Shown one piece after another: positions 1 to 10,541 of a DNA stretch of 41,706 bases (the first letter of the stretch is position 1; the number at the start of each line of letters is the position of its first letter). The DNA is from Globomyces pollinis-pini. Its lineage: Eukaryota; Chytridiomycota; Chytridiomycetes; Rhizophydiales; Globomycetaceae. The DNA is taken from the NCBI GenBank assembly GCA_025399215.1, contig MU621240.1, forward strand, positions 1 to 41,706, in the 5' to 3' direction. Both the position numbers and the translations under genes were made by a program. Below the pieces are notes generated by a model. It saw nothing but the letters and a program-made list of their open reading frames with translations, was not told the DNA's origin and did not search any database.

Positions 1-221
<221 letters not shown>

Positions 222-475
222 TTTACTGTTTTCTTCAAAACAAACTATTGATTCCAAATATCTTAATATACTCAATACTAAACTTGCTTCGAATTTTTTC
301 CTTATGTTGAATGAAACTCAAAAAGCTTACAAACTTATGTCTACATATCATCTTTACCAATTTAAACACGTTTATCTATTAAATACCCTTTATCTAGTAT
401 TTTAACGATTGTACTTAACACTAAAATTCCTATATATCTTTAATTAGCTCTGATGTGCTCCACAAAAAACTGATA

Positions 476-658
476 TTAACTCCACCATCCCAAACTTTCA
501 AGTAAAGGTGATCGAGGAATATATACTGCATTGCCAGTAAATGAAACACGGGGAGCAAATGAGACGACAGAAATTAGACTGTAAAACACGTAACTTTGAC
601 TAGCAAGTAACTTACCCGAAATCTGATTGAAACGAATTGGATCTGACCCTGGAATCTC
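476..658 (-). pseudogene. Remnant or terminal exons of an unrecognised gene
   Basis: Read on the minus strand, a 35-nt intron (615-579, starting GTAAG and ending ACAG, give or take a base) joins a short piece (658-616) to 578-476. The joined frame ends in PRSPLLESLGWWS and a TAA at 478-476. Codon choice and amino-acid composition look like real coding sequence. No plausible start codon or upstream exon is visible before the 790-1297 pseudogene. I do not recognise the protein. It could be the tail of a gene cut by rearrangement at the edge of the ankyrin cluster, or chance. The remaining DNA between 222 and 475 shows no feature apart from the presumed H4 3' UTR. Confidence 0.3.
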
Positions 659-789
659 CTAACTAACCAAATGGCTCATCTTCCTGCTTCATTTAATCCG
701 ATTGTTTCATACTCACACTACTCACTCGATGTGAAAACGGATGAGCAAACATAAATTTATTTAAAATTATCTCAAGAAAGAGTCTTTCT

Positions 790-1297
790 TTATGCATATG
801 AAAGTAGGTGTACTCTGTCGTCTTTCAACAGCATATTTACTATTTCCGTGTAACCATACTCTAAAGCTTGTTTTAAGGCATAATTATTGTCTGTGGAGGG
901 ATCTACTCGTTCATCCTTCAGCAACATATTGACTATTTCGGTAAAACCATTCTTTGATGCACGTTTAATGGTGTAATTATCACCAGCAGAGGGATCTACT
1001 CGTTCATCTTCCAACAGCATATTCAATATTTTGACATGACCGTTTTTTGAAGCGAGCTTAATAGCTTTATTATCACCAGCAGAGGGATCTACTCGTTCAT
1101 TTTCCAAAATCATCTTCACAATTTCTTTATGTCCATTTTTAAATGATAGCCAACTGGATATCTTCCAACAATATCTTTACTGTTTACTTGAGCAATGAAT
1201 TAATAGGAAGGTAATCAGCTATAATTTGTTTGATTTCAACTGGAAGTATTTCTATGTAGTTTTCGCCAATCTCGACTTGGCCAAGTGGGGTGCTCAT
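790..1297 (-). pseudogene. Internally deleted F-box/ankyrin pseudogene
   Basis: On the minus strand an ATG at 1297 opens the family's usual N-terminus, including the F-box-like motif LPVEIKQIIADYLPINSLL, which then stops. Without the roughly 85-residue linker that all the intact paralogues have, the sequence passes through a damaged half repeat (stops and frame changes around 1120-1190). It then resumes in frame at 1119 with about three and a half clean 31-residue ankyrin units (motif NERVDPSAGDN) and ends at 790. So the F-box and the repeat array both survive, but the linker is lost and the reading frame is broken. Either the gene is dead, or the 790-1119 part (109 residues) is expressed on its own; the first seems likelier. 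Confidence 0.8.
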
Positions 1298-1430
1298 CGT
1301 CAAATATGGTTAATTATTGTTAAACGGAAAAAAATAAATGATAAACTGTCAGTGTCAGTCAGGCTAATGGTGTATTTTATATCAAACGGTAGAAACATAG
1401 TTTGCAGTCAGCAAAGTAGTAGCGCTCTGC

Positions 1431-1447
1431 CATTACTGACAAATAAA
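1431..1447 (-). promoter_or_regulatory. Upstream motif shared with the large F-box/ankyrin gene
   Basis: The 17-mer cattactgacaaataaa lies 134 bp upstream of the start codon of the decayed gene ending at 790. A copy with 15 of 17 bases identical (cattgttgacaaataaa, 34010-34026) lies 138 bp upstream of the preferred start at 33872 of the 841-residue paralogue. Flanking bases also resemble each other (ttgcag upstream, gtgt and tgta downstream). The matching distance suggests a common promoter element or an inherited promoter block. The function is inferred from position only. Confidence 0.45.
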
Positions 1448-1561
1448 ACTTTGTTAGTGTATCTGCAGATTGATTGAAATTACTTCAATTTATTTTTTAA
1501 GTAACGGTAGATCCGTTATACAACCAGGCCATATTACAAGGTATCCATCACAATCCACTCG

Positions 1562-2431
1562 TTAATGGTCCAACAACATTTGGACAATATCCAGATATCG
1601 CTTTTTGGTAGCCCACTTAAGAGCATAACCATTTTCTGCGGAGGGGTCAACGCGTTCATCATTTAACAACATCTTCACTATTTCAGAATGTCCATTCTTG
1701 GAAGACCATCTGATTGCATAATTATCTTTTGCTGAAGGGTCCACTCTTTCATCCCCCAATAACAGCTTAACTATTTCGGTGTGCCCTTCTCGGGATGCCC
1801 ATATTATGGCATAGTTATCCATTGCGGAAGGGTCCACTCGTGTATCCATCAATAGCATCTGTACTGTTGCAGTATGTCTATTTTCTGAAGCTAGTCTGAT
1901 TGCGTAGTCATCAATTGCAGAAGGGTCCACTCGATCATCATTCAATAATAACTGTACTGTTTCAGTATGCCCATTTTTAGAAGCAAACAGGATGGATTCA
2001 TTTTCAAATGCAGAAGGATCCACTCGTTCATCATTCAATAGTACATTAACTATTGAAGCATGTCCATGTTCGGAAGCAATTCTTATAGCATAATTATCAT
2101 TTTCGGAAGGGTCTACTCGGCCGTCCTCTAGTAAAACTCTCATGATATTCGTATTGTCTTTCCAGATAGCAGTTTGGAAGTCCGCATAAACAGGTTCGTT
2201 GAAGTGTAGGTAACATTTAAAGGCAGTAGCATTGTTGAAGAGTGCCTTACTGTGGTACAGTTCATCTAATTGCTCTTTACTGAATTGGTATTTGAAGTTC
2301 AATTCTTTGGAAGACAATTTGAAGTTGAGCAACGAATTAACAGACAGGTAACCAGCGATAATTTGCTTGATTTCAATAGGAACGATTGTCAAATATACTT
2401 TGTTACTCTCTATTTGGTCAGTTGGGTTCAT
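1562..2431 (-). CDS. F-box/ankyrin-repeat protein, 289 aa
   Basis: This is an intronless gene. Its N-terminus holds an F-box-like motif (about residues 16-45: VPIEIKQIIAGYL, then NFKLSSKELN), followed by the family linker with AFKCYLHFNEPVYADFQ. Six full and one partial ankyrin units of 31 residues then run to the end (core RVDPSANDNYAIRLASENGH, TEIVKMLLND). F-box proteins bring substrates to SCF ubiquitin ligases through Skp1, and ankyrin repeats bind protein partners; whether this protein does so is inference. I prefer the ATG at 2431 (MNPTDQ) because it gives the same 16-17-residue leader as the paralogues. An in-frame ATG at 2458 would add nine residues. The last unit stops after QMLLDH, so the C-terminus may be truncated. 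Confidence 0.85.
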   Translation of the reverse strand: MNPTDQIESNKVYLTIVPIEIKQIIAGYLSVNSLLNFKLSSKELNFKYQFSKEQLDELYHSKALFNNATAFKCYLHFNEPVYADFQTAIWKDNTNIMRVLLEDGRVDPSENDNYAIRIASEHGHASIVNVLLNDERVDPSAFENESILFASKNGHTETVQLLLNDDRVDPSAIDDYAIRLASENRHTATVQMLLMDTRVDPSAMDNYAIIWASREGHTEIVKLLLGDERVDPSAKDNYAIRWSSKNGHSEIVKMLLNDERVDPSAENGYALKWATKKRYLDIVQMLLDH

Positions 2432-2643
2432 GGTAGCAAGAAAAGAACTGTGTTTCACGTCTCGAAGTCCTGTTGAAGTATTAAAGTTCCTGTGATAACA
2501 TTGGGAAACAGCTCACTAACCAGACTCAAAATATCACAAACTGGAATAAATGCAACAAATATAATCACCATTCGCTTATAGTCCAACACCATAGTTACTA
2601 TTTGATGTTGAGAGGCATGCAGAGTTAAGGGTATCATTTTAAT

Positions 2644-3795
2644 TTAGGGAAGAATCCCCGTGTTAACCCGTTCATCTTTTAAAAGCATAGCTACTATATC
2701 AGTATGCTTATATGCAGCAGCCATTCGCATAGCAACATTGTTTTCGACGGAAGGATCCACTCGTTTATCTTTCAAGAGCATCGCTACTATATCAGTATGG
2801 CCATTTTTCGAAGCGCTTTTGATGGCATAATTATCATTTGCACTAGGATCGGCTCGCCCATCCTTTAGAAGCGTCTGTGCTATTTTGGTTTGCCCAAATG
2901 CGCAAGCAAGTCGGATCGCATAATTATCATCCGCGGTAGGGTCCACTCGTTCGTCGCTCAAAAGTATCGATACTATATCAGGATGACCATATACCGTAGC
3001 CATCCGGATAGCATAATTCTGAAATGCAGTAGGGTCCACTCGTTTGTCATTTAAAAGCATCTTTACTATTTGAGTATGTCCATTTTCAGCAGCGATTCTG
3101 ATAGCATAGTTGGAATCCGTGGTAGGGTCTACTCGTTCATTGTTCAAAAGTATTGCTACTGTTTCTGTATGGCCATTTTCACAAGCGATAACGATGCTAT
3201 AGTTACGGTCTACGGAAGGGTCCACTCGTGCATTGCTCAAAAGCATCTGGACTATTTCCGTATACCCCTTTTCACATGCTAATCGAATGCTATAATTACG
3301 ATCTGCAGACGGGTCCACTCGGTCGTCTTGTAAGAGCATCTGTACTATTTTCATGTGGCCATTTTTACTAGCCAATCTGATGCAATAATTATCATTTGCA
3401 GAGGGGTCAACTCGTCGATCATTCAGCAATGTTCGTACTATTTCAGTACGCCCATATTCAGAAGCGAATCTGATGACATGATAACTTCTGGCAGAAGGAT
3501 CTGATCTGACATCCTCCAGAAGAGCTTTCACGATATCTGGTTTGTCTTTCCATATGGCCCTTTCAAAATCATCACCGACAGGTTCGTTGAAGTGTAGGTA
3601 GCATTTAAAGGCAGTAACGTTGTTGAAGATTTTCTTGTTGAGATACAATGCATGTAATTGCTGTTTGCTAAATTGGTAATTGTAGTTGAAGTCTTTTGAA
3701 CACAATTTGAAGTGGAGTAACGAACTAATGGGAAGGTAGCCAGCAATCATTTGTTTGATTTCAATGGGAAGACTTTCAAGGCCGTCAGGCAACAT
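2644..3795 (-). CDS. F-box/ankyrin-repeat protein, 383 aa
   Basis: This intronless paralogue lies 212 bp upstream of the 1562-2431 gene on the same strand. The leader is short (MLPDGLES), followed directly by the F-box-like stretch LPIEIKQMIAGYLPISSLL and FKLCSKDFN. The linker (NVTAFKCYLHFNEPVGDDF) leads into about ten 31-residue ankyrin units. Several units carry T instead of S in the RVDPS loop motif, so this array is less homogenised than the one at 31-34 kb. It ends with a partial unit (DERVNTGILP). A role as SCF substrate adaptor is the reasonable family inference; targets are unknown. Confidence 0.88.
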   Translation of the reverse strand: MLPDGLESLPIEIKQMIAGYLPISSLLHFKLCSKDFNYNYQFSKQQLHALYLNKKIFNNVTAFKCYLHFNEPVGDDFERAIWKDKPDIVKALLEDVRSDPSARSYHVIRFASEYGRTEIVRTLLNDRRVDPSANDNYCIRLASKNGHMKIVQMLLQDDRVDPSADRNYSIRLACEKGYTEIVQMLLSNARVDPSVDRNYSIVIACENGHTETVAILLNNERVDPTTDSNYAIRIAAENGHTQIVKMLLNDKRVDPTAFQNYAIRMATVYGHPDIVSILLSDERVDPTADDNYAIRLACAFGQTKIAQTLLKDGRADPSANDNYAIKSASKNGHTDIVAMLLKDKRVDPSVENNVAMRMAAAYKHTDIVAMLLKDERVNTGILP

Positions 3796-3997
3796 TCAAA
3801 TGAATGAAGGAAAAAAAGTTGATCAGAAAGAGAAGAGTGAGTGAATTATAGAAAACAAGACTAGACATTGTAATTAATGTGTTCATTAATGTCCTTCTTC
3901 AAGTTGCGTAGTGAATTGAATATAGTCCATTTCATTTCATTACAGTTCATTACATTCAACAATTTATTATTAAAACAAAATACAATCATGAACCTAC

Positions 3998-5187
3998 TTA
4001 AATCAAAGTAGTTTGGGTTTCAAATGAACCATCATCTTGACCATAACAGGCCTCGTGCAATTGTGCAACAAAAATTCCTCGTTTACACCCATCCGACATA
4101 TATTCAAGATAAGCATCAAAATACCCATAATAAGTTTCAATTTGTTGATCTGAAAGGTTACGTTTGACATTTCCAAATGTCTCCAAACTAGATGTGAATA
4201 TCACGCCAAATTCTGCATCCCCTGCAAATGCTAGCATATGATCATATGCTTTATTCATTTGATCAAACATTCCTGCCATCTTGACAGGATACATTTTGGA
4301 CAAATGTTTTAAGGCTTCTCCGCCATTTCGACGTGCTGTCTCATCATCACAACTTTTCATTAGTTCCTAAAATATGAGTTTGAGGATTAAAGTACTATCA
4401 CCCATTGGAACGTTCGTTCAACATATTGTTCTGAATAAACCCCTGTACGAAGTGAACCTGCAATCAACTGAAGCAGTTCAAGATGATCCCCCTTCACCTC
4501 CTTGTACATATCATCATAAGTGACTGTAATTTGATTCATCACAGTATTTGCAACGGTCTGCAAAAGTTCATGAGTTTTGGGTAGACAATCAGTGATTAAG
4601 ATAATCAACTTGATATAATATTGCTTTATGGCAGCATTCGAGCATCTAAGTATCAAATGACCAGAGACTTACAAATGGAGGGCTTCCCAAGTTGGTCCCA
4701 GCAATAAACAACAAATCTGTATCAACATATTGTTCATATCCAAATCCTTTGACTGTTTCAAACAGGCAAACAGAAGAGATAATAGGTCAATCATCTGTGT
4801 GTGGAATGGTAGACTCTCTTCAGTAATGTTTGTCAGTGAGTTTCCAATAAAGTTAATCAATTCATGCCATTGAATTTGATTCCAAATTGATTTTGAAGTA
4901 GCTGCCATCAAAATCATGATATTCAACACGTAAGTTTGAAGGTAAGAATAACCAGTCAGTACCAAATTAAATAGGAATGTGAATCTTAACGCGTCCTATC
5001 GTTAACGACTCTCAATTACTTCTGCAGAAGTTTCTAAATCAACTCCAGAAGTAAGTTTGGTTTGAGATGCACAATAAATGATTTTCTCCAGTTCTTCAAT
5101 TCTCGTTTGGTATTTTTGAATCATCATTTCAACGTATTGACCATGATAATATAAATTCCCCATATTATCTTTGATTGGAATGTCCAT
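3998..5187 (-). CDS. Unrecognised helical protein, 367 aa, four exons
   Basis: Exons on the minus strand are 5187-5020, 4995-4673, 4645-4402 and 4366-3998. The introns are 24, 27 and 35 nt, all GT..AG, and the frame is continuous. The protein is acidic and almost wholly alpha-helical by composition. It has an N-terminal coiled-coil-like stretch (MMIQKYQTRIEELEKIIY) and then amphipathic helices that would suit an armadillo-like fold. There is no signal peptide and no clear membrane span. I do not recognise the family. The start is the first in-frame ATG, and roughly 200 bp separate it from the downstream end of the FHA/G-patch gene on the same strand. Confidence 0.75.
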
Positions 5188-5398
5188 TTGATTATTTTAG
5201 AAAGGAAATAATGCGCAAGATGTTAAACAAAACCCTCAGAATGAATGACGTATTATATGTGTTCGCGATTTTAGGTATGAAGCACAATAAGTGAATTTGT
5301 TATTTTCACATTGATTTAATAAAAAGGATATATACAATTGTTGATATATTTGAAAATGAAATTACAAGTCTATTCGAAATTTAACTGTGGCAAATCAG

Positions 5399-6543
5399 TT
5401 ATTTGCTACCAAGTCCTTTTCTGCCTTTATGATTTGAAAGTGGTACAGGATCTGTTATACCAGCGGATTGAGGACCTAAGCCAGTTCCTTCTTTCCATCC
5501 CATCTTCTGAAGTAATCTACTCCCAACATTATTTTTGGAAATAGGGACTGAAATATGACTTTTCTTTGGGATTCCTGCCTTGGGTTGTGTTTCTTCAATG
5601 TTGCCATCCTCTAAAACGTTTTTTATTTTTTGGTGCATTTTGGGACCTTTGATAAGTGGTTTCATTAGTTGCTTCTGTATTTCTATTGCTTGACTTCTAT
5701 ATTCCGCAGCTTTCTTTGTTATGTTAATTTGGTGAATGATTTCAGAATCCTCTATATATCGGGACTCTAGAGGAGTGATATTGACAAGATCATGAAAATC
5801 AACTGCAGGCGCTGTAGGCAATATGGTTGGTGATTTCGCAATTGAATTCTCTTTACTTTTTCGTATCTTCCGCTCACCTTTAGTTGGTGCAATCGAAATA
5901 ACTTCATTAAACTTTGGATTACACTGCAAACAGGTCTCATGGAAATGAACAACGAAAGCACTAGTGCCAATTTCCAACCTATCACCATCCTTTAACAAAA
6001 ATCTCTCGCTAACACACTAAACTAATTAAAATAAATAAAATTTACCTTTGCTTCTGAAAGTCGTCTTCTATTAAGAAATGTACCATGTGTAGAACCTAAA
6101 TCAATAATATAAAAGGCTTCATCAAAGTAAATATTACAATGATGACGACTAACTGAAAGTTCGTTAAGTCGTAGCCTTAACTCTAACGATCTATCCCTGC
6201 CAATTGAAACAGTGGTATTTCCAAAAACAATTATACTATTCTCTTTAACTACATTTGAAGAAGACACAACCAGTGACAATTGATCCAATTGTGTAGTGTT
6301 TTCCTCATCTACCTGTACTTCAGAGTTTGAATTTGAATTTATGGTAGGGTCTGTAACATTACAATATTTCCAATTGACTGAATCCCACATCCAGTATAAT
6401 CCAGTTTGAATATCAAACAACAACATTGATGGTTTATGTAAGTACATATCTGGGTCCTCTGTTTCTTCATAATCGTCAGTTATGTTTAAATAATACTTTA
6501 AAGTATGGGATTCTGGATTGGTATCGAGGGCACTTTCATCCAT
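5399..6543 (-). CDS. FHA and G-patch domain protein (AGGF1-like), 371 aa
   Basis: Two exons, 6543-6046 and 6016-5399, are split by a 29-nt intron inside the FHA domain. The N-terminal third has an aromatic-rich stretch (LLFDIQTGLYWMWDSVNWKY) like the OCRE motif. It is followed by an FHA domain (GRDRSLELRL, SVSRHHCNIYF, DLGSTHGTFLN) that would bind phosphothreonine. The C-terminus is a G-patch (GSRLLQKMGWKEGTGLG, ending HKGRKGLGSK), a motif that often activates DEAH helicases. The order OCRE-FHA-G-patch is that of AGGF1, a splicing-linked nuclear protein. Joining at the nearest AG (6010-6009) would break the frame; the AG at 6018-6017 keeps it. Confidence 0.88.
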
Positions 6544-6680
6544 AATTCAATAAAAAAGAAAAAAAGGAAATTGAAGTTGTCCTTGTTATTAAATTGGATT
6601 GTAATGCAGTCAGCTTCTTCCTTGTTCTTTATCAAAACCAGTATGTTGGTACTGATTAGTTGTTACCCTTTTTCTTAATT

Positions 6681-6756
6681 CGTTTGTTTACAAGCGAATA
6701 CTTACTGATAAACTTGTTATTTCGTTCGTTTACAAGCGAATACTTACTGATAAACT
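6681..6756. repeat. Two tandem copies of a 34-bp sequence, period 42 bp
   Basis: Copy 1 is 6681-6714 and copy 2 is 6723-6756. Both read cgtt(t/c)gtttacaagcg then aatacttactgataaact, and differ at a single base. The 8-bp spacer is tgttattt. The pair lies between the FHA/G-patch gene start (6543) and the end of the upstream minus-strand gene (6763), so it may be part of the FHA/G-patch promoter. Near identity implies a recent duplication or selection for two binding sites. Confidence 0.85.
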
Positions 6757-6762
6757 ATAGAT

Positions 6763-7369
6763 TTATTGACAAAAGAACAAACTTTTTCGATTCCCATTCG
6801 AAGGCGATTGGGTATTCAAGAGACAATCAATCAATAAAACACCCGCTGTTCGAACCAATAATTGAATATTCTTACACTCGTGAATAAAATTCAACTGTCC
6901 AATACAATTTTTAATATCTGGTATGTTGGAATCAATATAAGCTATCGGAATCTTTTGTGGATATACCAATAAACCAAAGAATGATTTTTCTGGAAACAAA
7001 TGCCAAGCATATTGAATACCATTGGATCCCAAGAATTTAGCCTTCGTATCATGTTTTGATAAATCAATATAAAAACTGGATTGAGTTTGATCATCATGGT
7101 ATTCTATTGTTAACGATAAATGAAATCAAACCCAAGACTTCCCAACGATATCCCACATTCCTATAACAAGACATACAAGGTCCATGAAATGAAGATTTGT
7201 GTATAAAAACTGTATGATATTGATAAATTATATATAGGACTTTGATTCCTTTTCGTTTAATTGCATAGTATTTTGTATTTTCATCCTTAGTTGGGTAATG
7301 GATAATATCGTATTGATCCAACGTTTGATAATCTGATAAATTATCCAGTTTATGGTAATTTGATACCAT
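6763..7369 (-). CDS. Unrecognised protein, 192 aa, two exons
   Basis: Exons 7369-7132 and 7103-6763 are joined across a 28-nt intron. The spliced frame is open throughout, with an even hydrophobic/aromatic pattern that suggests a compact beta-rich domain (KYYAIKRKGIKVLYIIYQYHT; GLLVYPQKIPIAYIDS). Two cysteines are close together (GPCMSCYRN). I considered a LURP-one/tubby-like C-terminal fold but cannot support it from motifs. The gene is divergent from VPS36: only 157 bp separate the two start codons, so they probably share a promoter region. Confidence 0.65.
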
Positions 7370-7526
7370 GAAGAAATTGAAAGGAAAACAAACACACGAT
7401 CAATCTTAATGAACTATGATACTTGTAACTATATCCTCGTCATATAAAGTATTCATGGTCATTTTCAATGAGTTTTTAAAGTATGTAACTAAAAACTTAC
7501 CTTTTTATTGCCTTTACCAAAAACAA

Positions 7527-9076
7527 ATGGATGATATTTGGTGGCCATGCGATTTAACTCCTTCAAAAAGACCAGTGTTAGCAAATCTCGAAACTATATC
7601 ATTCTCTCAAAAGGATGTTGGTTTATATCATGGGTATTCCATCTACAACTGATCACCAGTGATAAACGACTGGAAGAATTCGATAATGGAACCATTTATA
7701 TAACAAATATGAGAATTATTTGGGTTAATGAAATTAATATATCAGCGATACAGTTACCTATCGAAAATATCACTCATTTAACCTATCAAGTAACCCAACA
7801 ATATTAATATCAGAATGCATTCTTTCGTTCATCAGCAAAGATCATATTAACAGTGAAAAATCAAAATGAATCTCATATCTCTCCTGTATCTTCTACCATA
7901 ACCAATTGGAATTGTTCAATTTGTCATTCACTCAATACCAATGCAGATTTAAAATGCTCTACTTGTGGTGTTAAACAGATTAAAAATGAAGAGGAATCTG
8001 TATGTCCAACATGTACATTTATAAACCATTCATTGATGACGAATTGTGAAATGTGTCAAACAACTCTGATACCTGATCATTCTACCTTGAATCTATCTAA
8101 ACCAGTTGGAGATTCAAATAAGTCAGTTATTAAACTATCGTTACGTGCCGGTGGAATGAATGATATTTACAAACTGTTGGAGAATAATATAGAACAGAAA
8201 TCATGGGTATTTGAATTTGACTACTAATCCATAGGTCATTCGCCAGGAATCAGTTGAAGAAGCTATTTCGAGTGTTAGAATCCATGGAGGAGGTGTAGGT
8301 AAGATTAATATCAACTCAAGTTCTCAATTACGTAGCTGGCATTTTGAAAAATATTGAAGAGACAAACAAGAAACGTGATAATACCGTTCAAGATTCATTT
8401 GCAGATTTGGAAAGTTTGATGGAAAAGGCATCAGAATTGGTAATTACAATACCTAATTGATTTTACTAGACAAAACTTGCTGATATTCTTACTTCCAAAC
8501 TATCATCTTCGCAAGATGTATCAATAGAACAACAGCAGTTTCAAAACATTATTCAAGAACTCGGTATTATACAACCCGTAACAAAAAAATCAAGTGGTTC
8601 TTCATATCATAAAGAGCTTGCCAAAGAATTATCAGATTTCTTGACAAAATATTCGATTCAATCACCTTCTTCCATGTACTCACTCTGTGATATTTTCTGT
8701 ATTTTCAACCGTGCTCGCGGTATATCACTTGTTTCTCCGGACGATGTCTACCGAGCCAGTATGTTATTGGAACAATTGTCACTACCATTCCGATTACGCG
8801 AATTTGAGTCGGGTATCATGGTACTTCAACCATCCAATCACAATGACGATCTTGTAGCATCCCGGATTCTGGAGTTGTTGACTGAACGTCCCAATGGTAT
8901 CACACCATCAGATCTATCAAGACAAGAAAAAATATCTGTTTTGGTTGCTAAAGAGCAATTATTGGTAAATTATTTCGGGATTTTATGATTAGATGATGGA
9001 AAAGAGTGGTCTGACTTGTAGAGATGATACCATCCAAGGACTTATTTTCTATCCTAATCTATTTTTAAATCATTAA
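7527..9076 (+). CDS. VPS36: ESCRT-II subunit VPS36, 458 aa, seven exons
   Basis: Exons are 7527-7633, 7660-7789, 7814-8206, 8235-8298, 8336-8439, 8470-8964 and 8993-9076; introns are 26, 24, 28, 37, 30 and 28 nt. The N-terminal GLUE (split PH) domain contains two NZF-type zinc fingers, WNCSICHSLNTNADLKCSTC and CPTCTFINHSLMTNCEMC, like the insert in yeast Vps36. After the GLUE end (VIKLSLRAGGMNDIY) comes a linker helix, then the EAP30-type winged helices (LSLPFRLREFESGIMVLQ). The protein would bind phosphoinositide and ubiquitinated cargo and, with Vps22 and Vps25, sort cargo into multivesicular bodies. The short last exon supplies a typical C-terminus (DDTIQGLIFYPN). The 24-nt intron is one of the two shortest in the window. 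Confidence 0.95.
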
Positions 9077-9267
9077 TAGTTTGTCGTCTTTATATATTTT
9101 AATGAGATTGGCTTCATCAGTTAAATTCTTGACATACCTCAATTGTATTGAGCTCACAAATGAATTCTCCATGGACCATCTCAACTATTACGAACAACCA
9201 AATGTCCTTAAAATCTATAACTGGCAATTTAATCACCATTTAGAAACACTATCTACACAGTGATATA

Positions 9268-10354
9268 TCAAGATTTATTCCGCGACTGTAAAATTCTACA
9301 ATTGTACATCAAATTTTGATTACCACACATCATTAGATGACCAATTAAAAAACGATCCAAAACTATCGGATACAAACTGTTAAATTCGTTGCCCGTCAAT
9401 ACGCCTTTAAAATACTCCAATATCAACATACGTATATCGATCGGTAATTGAGATAGTAGAACTAATGATCGACTGATACTAAGCAATGTTATATAATCAG
9501 ATTGGATTTGTTTTTCGCGAGTGATGTTACGTACTAATAATTGATAGATATCAATTAGGTTTGTAGAATCGAATCTATTACCAAATATTTGTAATTCTGT
9601 AATGTTTAGATTTGATTTTAATGATTCATGCATATGCATAATTCCTATGGTAAATCTAATCTAATCATACCTATCTAATAAAACGTATTCGAATACGTAC
9701 CTATATATTGAATACATCAGATACAATACCTAAAAAAATCAATCAACCTAAATACAAACCTTGACTTTTGATGGCATTATTATTCAAATGAATTTTCCTC
9801 AACGTTTTATTTAACGTTAATGCACTTGCAATAGACATTGCACCTTGATCACCTATTGCATTGGACGATAATTCCAATTCAATCAGGTTTGTATTCTCAA
9901 TCAATCCTTTGGAAATATAATGAATACCTTTTGCACCTATATGATTAGATCCTAATTTTAATTCTTGAATTGTTAGATGTTGTAATAAATGTCCAATTGA
10001 TTTCGCGCCTAATTCTCCAATTCGATTATGGGTTAGATCAATTGATATAAGATTTATATGTGATTGAATACCAGTACATAGTATTTCTATAGCTGAATGA
10101 TCGAGTTCCATACGACAAAAATCAAGTCGTGTAAGGTTTTTGATAATTGGAATTGTTTCGGAAATCAATTTCATTTGTTGTAAAGAAGGTCTTGAATATG
10201 AAAAATCCAAGATGGTTAGGTATGGATTGTTGATCATTACGCGTTGTATATCCATTGGGATAGTTTCATTTGTTAGATTAATGATCATTTCAGTTGGATT
10301 TTTATTTTGGGATTTTTTTGGAATTGTATCGTCTGAAGTGATTCTTAATTGCAT
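9268..10354 (-). CDS. RNI-like leucine-rich-repeat protein, 323 aa
   Basis: Exons 10354-9760 and 9644-9268 are separated by a composite 115-nt intron. About seven leucine-rich repeats of the ribonuclease-inhibitor type are visible (LTRLDFCRMELDHSAIEIL; LISIDLTHNRIGELGAKSI; LIELELSSNAIGDQGAMSI; LRKIHLNNNAIKSQG). The splice joins KSQ and GIMHMHES inside one repeat, which makes a regular unit and supports the model. The C-terminal 80 residues are helical without repeats. Such proteins act as protein-interaction scaffolds (RanGAP, NLR-like); no catalytic or NACHT domain is present. The gene converges on VPS36, 191 bp apart, and diverges from the RUS gene. Confidence 0.85.
9645..9759 (-). other. 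Composite intron made of four head-to-tail intron-like units
   Basis: Read 5'-3' on the minus strand, this intron is tiled without gaps by segments that each start GT and end AG: 9759-9730 (30 nt), 9729-9701 (29 nt), 9700-9671 (30 nt) and 9670-9645 (26 nt). An extra AG|GT also occurs 12 nt into the first unit. The unit lengths equal the ordinary intron length in this window. Removing all 115 nt restores the LRR frame. Unit starts are GTTTGT, GTATTG, GTACGT and GTATGA. Confidence 0.7.
9683..9698. repeat. 16-bp perfect palindrome acgtattcgaatacgt
   Basis: This perfect inverted repeat without spacer lies in the third unit of the composite LRR intron. It could fold as a hairpin in RNA or be a chance result of AT-rich sequence. 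It separates the candidate donor of that unit from its acceptor, so a hairpin would shorten the effective intron. Confidence 0.6.
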
Positions 10355-10541
10355 TGAATTTTTTGATTACTTTTTGAACGTGTATTTGTTTGATAAATAA
10401 CAATAATAATAATCTCTAAATTTTCAACTACGTTAGTTCAACATATTTAACAAGTTTATTTTAAATCTCGTTTGGCTTGTGAATTAAAACGCGATTCAAG
10501 TTCACAAAATTTTCATTTGATTTAGATTTGTAAAGATAAAC

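Noticed and set aside
9081..9263. 60-codon frame after VPS36
   Set aside because: VPS36 already ends with a typical C-terminus at 9076; the frame has no family resemblance and lies in a convergent intergenic gap.
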